The notes under the pieces are model-generated. The model did no database searches and was not told where the DNA came from. It saw only the letters and a program-made list of their open reading frames with translations. The position numbers and the translations under genes are program-made. This document shows, piece by piece, positions 50,686 through 58,149 of a DNA stretch of 64,000 nt. Each line of letters begins with the position of its first letter. Positions within the stretch are counted from its first letter, which is position 1. The stretch is from an uncultured Acetatifactor sp. (lineage in GTDB: Bacteria; Bacillota; Clostridia; Lachnospirales; Lachnospiraceae), in NCBI GenBank assembly GCA_910584435.1, contig CAJUAP010000004.1, forward strand, positions 39,866-103,865, written 5' to 3'.

Positions 50686-51975
50686 TCACTTCTTTGGCTC
50701 CTGCCCTGGAAACATCCTGTCATAAATCTCAAATCCGTCAAAAGTGGCAAAATAATCCTTTGGTGTCTCTGCCCGGCGAATCATCTCCACCGTCCCATCC
50801 TCATGAAGCAGTAATTCCGCCGACTTTAACTTTCCGTTATAGTTATACCCCATAGAAAAGCCATGTGCTCCCGTATCATGAATTGCAAGATAATCTCCCG
50901 CTTCTACTTGCGGCAGCATTCTGTCTATGGCAAACTTATCATTATTCTCACACAGTGAGCCTGTCACATCATATTTATGGTCATGAGGCTCATTTTCTTT
51001 CCCCAGCACAGTGATATGATGATATGCACCATACATGGCCGGCCGCATCAGGTTCACCGCACAGGCATCCACTCCCACATACTCCTTGTGGGTATGCTTC
51101 TGGTGAATCACCTTCGTCACCAAATGACCGTAAGGCCCCATCATAAAACGTCCAAGCTCCGTATATATGGCCACGTTCCCCATGCCTGCCGGCACCAGAA
51201 CTTCCTCATACACCTTCCTGACGCTTTCACCGATCACCTTAATGTCATTCGGCTCCTGATCCGGACGATAGGGAATGCCGATACCACCCGACAAGTTAAT
51301 GAACCCGATATGCACCCCTGTCTCTTCCTTCAATTTCACCGCCAGTTCAAATAACTGCTTTGCCAGGGTGGGATAATATTCATTGGTAACAGTATTGCTT
51401 GCCAGGAACGCATGAATACCAAAATTTTCCACACCTTTTGCCTTCAAAATGCGGAATCCTTCAAACATCTGCTCTGTGGTAAATCCATATTTTGCATCCC
51501 CCGGATTATCCATAATATCCGTCCCCAGCGAAAAATACCCCCCCGGATTGTAACGGCAGCTCAAAGTTTTCGGCAGATATCCCAAAGTCCTTTCCAGAAA
51601 ATCGATATGCGTAATATCGTCAAGATTAATGGTAGCGCCGATTTTTGCCGCCAGCACAAAATCCTCTGCAGGCGTATCATTGGAAGAAAACATAATATCC
51701 TCTCCCTTAACGCCCACGGCATCACTCAGCATTAATTCTGTATAAGAAGAACAGTCGCATCCACAGCCGTATTCCTGCAGAATACGAATCAGAAAAGGAT
51801 TCGGTGTTGCCTTTACTGCAAAAAATTCCTTATATCCCGGATTCCAGGAAAAAGCCTCTTTTAATGCCCTGGCATTTTCCCTGATCCCCTTCTCATCATA
51901 AATATGGAACGGAGTAGGATATGTCTTCACAATATCTTCTATCATCTCTTTTGTGACAAAAGCCTTTTTATCCAT
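50686..51975 (-). CDS. lysA: Diaminopimelate decarboxylase
   Basis: A 429-residue fold-III PLP enzyme, converting meso-DAP to lysine. The PLP lysine is in EFFAVKATPNPFLI, glycine-rich NLSGGIGIPYRP holds the phosphate, and VDACAVNLMRPAMYG is the C-terminal active-site segment (here with a Cys and no obvious CESGD). That motif is changed in this branch: GSLCENNDKFA keeps C-E but reads N-N in place of S-G/D. The start is ATG at 51975; the open frame is longer with a GTG. It lies upstream of the S66 peptidase. It supports a DAP pathway with dapF and murE. Confidence 0.9.
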   Translation of the reverse strand: MDKKAFVTKEMIEDIVKTYPTPFHIYDEKGIRENARALKEAFSWNPGYKEFFAVKATPNPFLIRILQEYGCGCDCSSYTELMLSDAVGVKGEDIMFSSNDTPAEDFVLAAKIGATINLDDITHIDFLERTLGYLPKTLSCRYNPGGYFSLGTDIMDNPGDAKYGFTTEQMFEGFRILKAKGVENFGIHAFLASNTVTNEYYPTLAKQLFELAVKLKEETGVHIGFINLSGGIGIPYRPDQEPNDIKVIGESVRKVYEEVLVPAGMGNVAIYTELGRFMMGPYGHLVTKVIHQKHTHKEYVGVDACAVNLMRPAMYGAYHHITVLGKENEPHDHKYDVTGSLCENNDKFAIDRMLPQVEAGDYLAIHDTGAHGFSMGYNYNGKLKSAELLLHEDGTVEMIRRAETPKDYFATFDGFEIYDRMFPGQEPKK

Positions 51976-52032
51976 TGTAATACCATGCCTTTCTGTCTTC
52001 TGCAGCACTTGAATTCAAATAGTATCGCCCAA

Positions 52033-52707
52033 TCACACATTCTCAATCTGCCAGTCAATGGGCTCTAACCCATTTTCCTGTAAAAACTGGTTGGTTTTGC
52101 TGAAAGGCCTGCTTCCGAAAAATCCGTTATGCGCCGACAAGGGACTGGGATGCGCCGCTTCCAGAATCAAATGCTTCGGATTGTTCAACATTTTCTTCTT
52201 CATCTGTGCGGGCCGTCCCCACAAGATAAACACAATCGGCCTGTCCTGTTTGTTCAACGCCTGGATTGCCGCATCGGTGAATTTCTCCCATCCCTTACCC
52301 TTGTGGGAATTAGCCATATGCGCCCTCACTGTCAACACAGTATTCAGCATCAGTATACCCTGTTCCGCCCATTTTATCAGATAACCGTTATTCGGAATAT
52401 CACACCCCAAATCATCATGAAGTTCCTTGTAAATGTTCACCAGAGAAGGCGGAACCGCCACATCCGGCTTCACCGAGAAGCACAGTCCATGCGCCTGTCC
52501 CACATTATGATAAGGATCCTGCCCCAGGATAACCACCTTCACTTTACTTAAAGGGGTCAGATGAAACGCATTAAAAATATCATCTGCCGACGGAAAAATC
52601 TGTGTTGTATTGTATTCTTCTTTTACAAATTGATACAGCTCCTTATAATATGGTTTCTGAAATTCAGCTTCCAGCTCTTCTAACCAATCATTATCAATCA
52701 TGCCCAT
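52033..52707 (-). CDS. ung: Uracil-DNA glycosylase (family 1)
   Basis: A 224-residue UDG, the family's standard length. It has the water-activating motif VVILGQDPYHNVGQAHGLCFSV in parts (GQDPYH, AHGLCFSV), LLNTVLTVR-like LMLNTVLTVRAH, and the DNA-intercalation motif HPSPLSAHNGF. It removes uracil from DNA. The start is ATG at 52707, with AGAAAGG seven bases upstream; the open frame reaches 37 codons further but that part is atypical. Two 18-bp direct repeats lie 85 bases upstream. Confidence 0.94.
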   Translation of the reverse strand: MGMIDNDWLEELEAEFQKPYYKELYQFVKEEYNTTQIFPSADDIFNAFHLTPLSKVKVVILGQDPYHNVGQAHGLCFSVKPDVAVPPSLVNIYKELHDDLGCDIPNNGYLIKWAEQGILMLNTVLTVRAHMANSHKGKGWEKFTDAAIQALNKQDRPIVFILWGRPAQMKKKMLNNPKHLILEAAHPSPLSAHNGFFGSRPFSKTNQFLQENGLEPIDWQIENV

Positions 52708-52792
52708 ATCCAATCCATCCTTTCTTCCTTCGTAATCTCCTGAACCAAACTGCTCTTTCCTGCACCATTCAACATTTAAATGCAGTTCATGA

Positions 52793-52842
52793 ATTACACT
52801 ACTTTCATAACATGCCATTTACATATTACACTACTTCCATAA
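52793..52842. repeat. Paired 18-bp direct repeats upstream of ung
   Basis: ATTACACTACTTTCATAA (52793-52810) and ATTACACTACTTCCATAA (52825-52842) differ at one base and start 32 bases apart, about three helical turns. A regulator site is possible. Confidence 0.6.
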
Positions 52843-52877
52843 ACACGCCACAGCAAATACACCTTCGCTTCCATTTA

Positions 52878-53639
52878 CTATAAGCGTACACTAACACCCC
52901 TCTCCCTCAAATACTCCTTTACCTGCCGAATCTCCAATTCTCTGTAATGAAAAAGCGAGGCCGCCAGCACCGCTTCCGCCTTAGCTTCCGCCAGCGCCTC
53001 ATAGAAATGCTCCAGCTTTCCCGCACCGCCTGACGCTATTACCGGTATCTTCACAGCATCCGTCACAGCCTTTGTCAGTTCCAGATCATACCCTTCCTTC
53101 GTGCCATCCCCATCCATACTTGTCAACAGGATTTCTCCCGCGCCCAAACGCTCTGCTTCCACGGCCCATTCCACCGCGTCCATTCCCATATCCACGCGGC
53201 CGCCGTTTTTATAAATATTCCACCCGGTGCCGTCAGCCCTTTTCTTCGCATCAATGGCAACCACTACGCATTGGCTGCCGAATCTGTCTGCTGCTTCGGA
53301 AATCAACGGCGGATTCATAATCGCAGCAGAGTTTATGGAAATCTTATCTGCTCCTTCCCTCAGAATGGCTCTGAAATCCTCCACTGTGCGAATTCCGCCG
53401 CCCACTGTAAAAGGAATGAACAGCCTGCCTGCAACCTGCCTCACCCACTCTAATTGTGTTGCCCGACTGTCTGAAGAAGCCGTAATGTCTAAAAACACTA
53501 CTTCATCCGCTCCTGCCTTATCATAGGCAGCAGCCACATCTGCAGGATCTCCCGCGTCCATCAGATTTACAAACTGAACTCCTTTCACCACCCTTCCATC
53601 CTTGATGTCCAGGCAGGGAATGACTCTTTTTGTATGCAT
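52878..53639 (-). CDS. hisF: Imidazole glycerol phosphate synthase subunit HisF
   Basis: A 253-residue HisF cyclase barrel. It starts RVIPCLDIKDGRVVKGVQFV with the catalytic Asp of CLDIKDGRVVKG, has FTVGGGIRTVEDF and the second phosphate site ASGGAGKLEHF, with VVVAIDAKK and TSMDGDGTKEGYD (catalytic Asp) between. It works with HisH, whose gene is 77 bases upstream, in histidine synthesis. AAAGGAAA precedes the ATG. No other his genes are in view. Confidence 0.95.
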   Translation of the reverse strand: MHTKRVIPCLDIKDGRVVKGVQFVNLMDAGDPADVAAAYDKAGADEVVFLDITASSDSRATQLEWVRQVAGRLFIPFTVGGGIRTVEDFRAILREGADKISINSAAIMNPPLISEAADRFGSQCVVVAIDAKKRADGTGWNIYKNGGRVDMGMDAVEWAVEAERLGAGEILLTSMDGDGTKEGYDLELTKAVTDAVKIPVIASGGAGKLEHFYEALAEAKAEAVLAASLFHYRELEIRQVKEYLRERGVSVRL

Positions 53640-53716
53640 TTGAATTTCCTTTCGATTACCAACTTCAATCTTATATTGCGTGCACCAAAACGTATGCTGT
53701 TACATTTTGCCAGTTC

Positions 53717-54328
53717 TTACTGACGGATTGCAAGAAAATTTGACAATATACGCATTCCCACGTCTGAACTTTTCTCCGGATGAAACTGACAGGCAAACAC
53801 ATTCCCCTTCTCCACAGAAGCATGAATCTTCACCCCATAATCCGCAGTTGCAGTCACGATACTTTCATCCGATGCCTGCAGATAATAAGAATGCACAAAA
53901 TAAGCATATGCGCCTTCATCGATTCCCTCAAACATCCGGCTCTGCCTTGGAAAATTCAGGTTATTCCAGCCGATATGCGGAACCTTCAAACCATCCCCTG
54001 ATGGAATGCGCGCAATTCTGCCCTCTAAAATGCGGAGCCCCTCTGCCTGGGGACTTTCTTCACTGCTTTCAAATAAGAGCTGCAGCCCCAGACAGATACC
54101 CAGAAATGGAACACCCCTGTCGACACACTTCCGAATGACCTCCACCAAACCATATGTATACAGTTTCTTCATGGCATCTCCAAAGGCTCCCACGCCGGGC
54201 AGTATTACCCTTTCGGCATGTAAAATCTTCTCCCCGTCTCTGGTTATCGTCACTTCCTGCCCCAAAGAAAGCAATGCCTTTTCCACACTCTTTATATTTC
54301 CCGCATCATAATCTATTACCGCAACCAT
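53717..54328 (-). CDS. hisH: Imidazole glycerol phosphate synthase subunit HisH
   Basis: A 203-residue glutaminase subunit supplying ammonia to HisF. The catalytic Cys is in FLGICLGLQLLFE and the His/Glu pair in CQFHPEKS. It begins VAVIDYDAGNIKSVEKAL. GACGGGG precedes the ATG. The large membrane protein gene ends 14 bases upstream, so the three genes probably form one transcript, an unusual arrangement for his genes. Confidence 0.95.
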   Translation of the reverse strand: MVAVIDYDAGNIKSVEKALLSLGQEVTITRDGEKILHAERVILPGVGAFGDAMKKLYTYGLVEVIRKCVDRGVPFLGICLGLQLLFESSEESPQAEGLRILEGRIARIPSGDGLKVPHIGWNNLNFPRQSRMFEGIDEGAYAYFVHSYYLQASDESIVTATADYGVKIHASVEKGNVFACQFHPEKSSDVGMRILSNFLAIRQ

Positions 54329-54342
54329 AGCCGTCTACCCCG

Positions 54343-55962
54343 TCACCTCTGATTGTCTACAAAATTCCCCTGGCCGATATCCGATTCTTCAGGCAATTCA
54401 TTAGGCAGCTCCTGCTCTACAGGCTGCTGTACCGATCCCGGATTCCTCAGAGAATCATATGTCATTCCATTTGCTATCCCCGTAACCATTTTCGTATACT
54501 CCAGGTCACTTTTCTCAGCCGCAATCTCCAATGCCTGCGCCTCAGTAATACCATACTTATCCCTCAGGATATTCACCATACTCGAATACACTTCACTAAT
54601 CTCGGCTATGGCATTCCACTGAGATGCATATTCATAAAGCATAGGATAATCATTTACAGCCTGAATCAGGATGTCCAATGCCTGCACTTCTTTGCCCTCT
54701 CCTGCGAACACCTCATATTTCCGGTACCAAAGGCTGATATATAGAATACTCTCTGATTTGCCATACATAAGAGCTTCCTCATCATTCAGCTTCTTCCCGT
54801 ACAAATTCTGGAAACAAGCCTCATAATCACCCTCCTGATAAGCATTCCTGGCCACTTTCTTATCGGCAAAATCCATAGATATATTTACAAAAATTAAGAT
54901 TACCGCACCAACGGAAGCTCCCAACAATACAATCGGCAGTACCTTCTTCAGCGTAAGTCTACTCCCCGAAGGCTCAGGCTCTTCTTCCTTCGGCGGCTTC
55001 TCTTTCTTAGGCTTAGGTGCCTTCTTTGGCTTTGGCTCCTTCTTGGGCTTTTCCTTCTTCTTTTTCTTGGACTTATCTCCTTTTTTAGCATTTTCCTTAT
55101 CAAGTTCATTGATAATATCCTGATTTTCTTTGGACAGGCGAAGATTCTCATTCTCCGTTTTCTCATCTTCCTCGTCCTCTTCCATCAGAAATGCCACAAA
55201 CCTTGCAAATAAACTGTTCTTCTCCTTTGGTTCTTCTTTTGTCTCTTCCTCTCCCTCCAATACCGCAATATCCGGTATCAAACTGTCCGCTTCTTCCTTA
55301 TCAATCTCTACAATTGCGTCCGCTGCGGTATCTTTCTGACCAATCTTCCCTGCATCAGATACAATGCTGTCCAACACATCATACTCAATAGAAGGATCTT
55401 CCTCTGATTGGCGCTTTCCTGTCTTTGCTTTTTCCTTCCTGCTCTTCTTCGCCTTTGCCGCTTTCTTTTCTTCTTTCTTCGCCTTTTTCTGTGCAAGCTT
55501 TTCTTCCTTGCGGCGTTTCTTCTCCAGCGCACGCTGCCCTTTGGCGTCTAAAGCATCCCCTTCACCTTCCGCACCTTCAATATCCGCCAGCAATTTATCA
55601 ACCGGACTGATATTATCTTCCAGATCCTGGTTCGTATCCACCAATTCATTATTATCCGACTTCTGCAGCAGATCCTGTATCTCCTGCAAATCACTGTCAG
55701 CTGTCCCCTCCAGCATGGCAATAACATCCTCTAACGAGTCTCCATTCCCCTGAGTCCGGCTTTGTACCGGTTCTTCCGCCACAGCCGGTTCGTCAGAACC
55801 AGCCGCCAAAAGTTTTGCAATTTCTTCCTCTGTCATTCCTGCAACAGCATCCAAATCAGGACTATCCACCGAAACAGCATTTCCTTCATCTCCTGCTGCC
55901 CCATCCGCTTCGTCTGATATTCCTTTTAACAATTCGTCCAAGTAATCATCTTGTGAAGGCAT
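54343..55962 (-). CDS. Large charged membrane protein of unknown function
   Basis: A 539-residue protein with no recognised domain. Residues 1-125 are acidic (Asp/Glu/Ala, starting PSQDDYLDELLKGI). Residues about 130-190 and 280-330 are very basic Lys/Glu-rich stretches with KKxKK and PKPKK runs. One membrane helix follows (VLPIVLLGASVGAVILIFVNI, about residues 340-360), then an extracytoplasmic region of about 180 residues with tetratricopeptide-like helices (NAYQEGDYEACFQNLYG, VQALDILIQAVNDYP). The N-terminal part is therefore cytoplasmic. A GGAGGGG precedes the ATG and a promoter lies upstream. Its coupling with hisH and hisF is unexplained. Confidence 0.7.
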   Translation of the reverse strand: MPSQDDYLDELLKGISDEADGAAGDEGNAVSVDSPDLDAVAGMTEEEIAKLLAAGSDEPAVAEEPVQSRTQGNGDSLEDVIAMLEGTADSDLQEIQDLLQKSDNNELVDTNQDLEDNISPVDKLLADIEGAEGEGDALDAKGQRALEKKRRKEEKLAQKKAKKEEKKAAKAKKSRKEKAKTGKRQSEEDPSIEYDVLDSIVSDAGKIGQKDTAADAIVEIDKEEADSLIPDIAVLEGEEETKEEPKEKNSLFARFVAFLMEEDEEDEKTENENLRLSKENQDIINELDKENAKKGDKSKKKKKEKPKKEPKPKKAPKPKKEKPPKEEEPEPSGSRLTLKKVLPIVLLGASVGAVILIFVNISMDFADKKVARNAYQEGDYEACFQNLYGKKLNDEEALMYGKSESILYISLWYRKYEVFAGEGKEVQALDILIQAVNDYPMLYEYASQWNAIAEISEVYSSMVNILRDKYGITEAQALEIAAEKSDLEYTKMVTGIANGMTYDSLRNPGSVQQPVEQELPNELPEESDIGQGNFVDNQR

Positions 55963-55996
55963 TTTATCCCCTCCGCTTCCTCATTGTTCAAAAAAT

Positions 55997-56025
55997 ATGA
56001 TACTAACATTTCTAGTTTATCACAA
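55997..56025 (-). promoter_or_regulatory. Promoter of the charged membrane protein and hisHF genes
   Basis: On the minus strand TTGTGA (56020-56025), 17 bases, TATCAT (55997-56002). The -35 overlaps the stop of the sirtuin-like gene. Confidence 0.55.
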
Positions 56026-56826
56026 CTGCTTCAACCAATCAATTGCATTCATGGAAATTCCGCATCCTTTTCCCGCCAATTCTTCCGTCAATTGGTACAA
56101 TTTCTCATTCACCCTGCACAAAAAAGCCTTTTGATTAAAAAATACCACCTTTTCAAACGGCCAGCGGATCACGGAAGGAAACTGCATCCCCACCCCCAGC
56201 TCCAGAACCAGTAATTTATGATTCAAGGTTCCCTGAAGCCATTTTGTATATGCATTCCATTGTTCCAAGTATCCATGTTCATTATAGTTCTCTGCATAAA
56301 CCGTATTCAAAACAAGGGGTGCACCGCATTTCGGACATGTACCAAGACAGCACATCTCCTGCAGTTTCTCACAGAAAGCCTCTTTTTTATCTGCCAGCAT
56401 TTCAAATGCCTGCCATAACCGGTTATGCTCTTCTTCCGAGACGTTTTGAATCACTTCTCCACATCCTTTAACACACTGCTTTTTTACCCCGGTACCACAT
56501 GGCATTACCGTCCTTATGCCGCTTGCGGCAATCTTACTATTGACAGATGTGGAAACAGCAAACACATTCTTCCCTTCCAAAAGTTCAGCCAGTCTCTCTA
56601 ACGCTGCCGCTGCATTACCGTCCCCCAGCTTCTCCCTCCAGAAATCATTCCAGGCAGGTATCAGCCAATCACAGTCTGCACTTTTCAATCTTCCACACCC
56701 ATCTGCATATTGCGGCTTCTGCCTCAGCCTCCCGGATTCGTCAAATTCCTCTCCAATCCCCACCAGAATCCTGTCAAACCGCTCTATTTTATCCAGCACT
56801 TCCTCATTTCTCATTTCAGATGCCAT
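56020..56826 (-). CDS. Sirtuin-like protein lacking the catalytic histidine
   Basis: A 268-residue protein with a SIR2-like outline. It starts LVGIGEEFDESGR, has a Cys-rich region (KKQCVKGC, then CCLGTCPKCGAPLVLNTVY), and a Rossmann-like end LLVLELGVGMQFPSVIRWPFE. The two cysteine pairs match the zinc site of sirtuins. The position of the catalytic His reads MPCGTG, so NAD-dependent deacetylation is doubtful and the protein may be an inactive or different-acting relative. GGGAG lies about ten bases before the ATG. It follows cheV across a 260-base gap without a clear gene. Confidence 0.55.
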   Translation of the reverse strand: MASEMRNEEVLDKIERFDRILVGIGEEFDESGRLRQKPQYADGCGRLKSADCDWLIPAWNDFWREKLGDGNAAAALERLAELLEGKNVFAVSTSVNSKIAASGIRTVMPCGTGVKKQCVKGCGEVIQNVSEEEHNRLWQAFEMLADKKEAFCEKLQEMCCLGTCPKCGAPLVLNTVYAENYNEHGYLEQWNAYTKWLQGTLNHKLLVLELGVGMQFPSVIRWPFEKVVFFNQKAFLCRVNEKLYQLTEELAGKGCGISMNAIDWLKQL

Positions 56827-57086
56827 CTGATATATGCTCCCATCGTCTGCTTCATAAAAAATATATCATGGCTGCACAATTATCCTTATGCTCCAAACTG
56901 CACTTATTTGCAAATAGTGCAAAAAGATATATTCACACAAAAGGCCGGGATCACTCCCAGCCTATCCTGTTCTTCATCAAAGGCCGCCAGCTGCCTGGCA
57001 TCCTCGTGCAGATACCAAATTCTCACGCCTTAGGCTTTTACTATACGCAATACCTCTCCGGGCATATTTCTGAACAGATTCCGACT

Positions 57087-57998
57087 TTATGTATCCAGAT
57101 GATGTTTATCTACAAGATCGTCCACCACTCTTACCAGATTGCCTATTTCAGGTTTGGACAATTGTGCATTGGCTCCCAATGCTTCACCCTTTTTCTTCAT
57201 TTCTTCATTCACCAGCGATGAGAAAATAACAATTGGTATATTTGCCGTCTCTTCATCTGACTTAACCAATTTGGTCAACCGATGTCCATCCATCTCAGGC
57301 ATTTCAATATCAGTGATAATTACCCGCACATGGTCATACAGCGTTCCTTCTTTCTTGCATTGGCAGATAATATCATATGCCTTCTGTCCGTTCTCCGTGT
57401 GTATCAGGTTGTCATAGCCAGCCTTCTTGAGGGAATCCACAATTAACTTATTCAACAGCGGGGAATCTTCAGCAATCAATATAGGTACATTACTCCGTTT
57501 CCGCTCGCCTAATTCACTGATCTCGGAAACTTTCAGACCTGTTTCAGGATTAATATCCGCCACAATCTTCTCAAAGTCAAGAATAATAATCAGCTTATCA
57601 TCCTTCTTGATAATACCGGTAGAGACGCTGTCTTCTGTAGTAGAAATCGTAGCATCGGGTTTAATAATATCCCTCCAGGATATTCTATGAATTCCCAACA
57701 CATTTTCCACATGGAATGCAATGTCCAGTTTATTGAAATTCGTCACGATAAACAGACCCTTAGGCTCTGAAGTCCCCCTTCCAAGGCAGTTTTTCAGGTC
57801 AATTGCCGTAATCATGACATCCCGCGGCATAAAAATTCCTTCAATACTGGGATGGGAATTAGGGACAGGCGTAACAGACGAATACGTAATAATCTCTCTA
57901 ATCTTCGCCACATTAATGCCATACGAATTATTGTCCAGCGTAAATTCCAAAATCTCCAGCTCATTCGTGCCGTTTTCCAGTAATATTTTAGTCTCCAT
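57087..57998 (-). CDS. cheV: Chemotaxis coupling protein CheV
   Basis: A 303-residue CheV. Residues 1-150 form a CheW domain (LEFTLDNNSYGINVAKIREII, VTNFNKLDIAFHVENVLGI) and residues 175-300 a receiver domain: ILIAEDSPLLNKLI, phosphorylation Asp in VRVIITDIEMPEMDG, SS in VIFSSLVNEEM and the Lys in QLSKPEI. It couples receptors to CheA and adapts by phosphorylation. The start is ATG at 57998, with GGGTGG four bases upstream. No cheA is nearby; the receptor at 15773-17239 is a possible partner. Confidence 0.93.
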   Translation of the reverse strand: METKILLENGTNELEILEFTLDNNSYGINVAKIREIITYSSVTPVPNSHPSIEGIFMPRDVMITAIDLKNCLGRGTSEPKGLFIVTNFNKLDIAFHVENVLGIHRISWRDIIKPDATISTTEDSVSTGIIKKDDKLIIILDFEKIVADINPETGLKVSEISELGERKRSNVPILIAEDSPLLNKLIVDSLKKAGYDNLIHTENGQKAYDIICQCKKEGTLYDHVRVIITDIEMPEMDGHRLTKLVKSDEETANIPIVIFSSLVNEEMKKKGEALGANAQLSKPEIGNLVRVVDDLVDKHHLDT

Positions 57999-58073
57999 TT
58001 TTCCACCCGTGCCTTTCCCGCTTCCTTCTAAATCCACTGTGGGCAAATCGGTAAACCGCCGCCCCTCTTAAAC

Positions 58074-58102
58074 ATTTTAACACACTTGAAGTAAAAATGA
58101 AA
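58074..58102 (-). promoter_or_regulatory. Promoter of cheV
   Basis: On the minus strand TTTCAT (58097-58102), 17 bases, TAAAAT (58074-58079). Confidence 0.5.
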
Positions 58103-58149
58103 CTATTATCTGAAAATATTGTAAAAAAATTTGCGGGAAATAATGTCAT

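Noticed and set aside
56547..57221. Plus-strand 224-codon frame across the sirtuin-like gene, gap and cheV end
   Set aside because: It is antisense to two better-supported genes.
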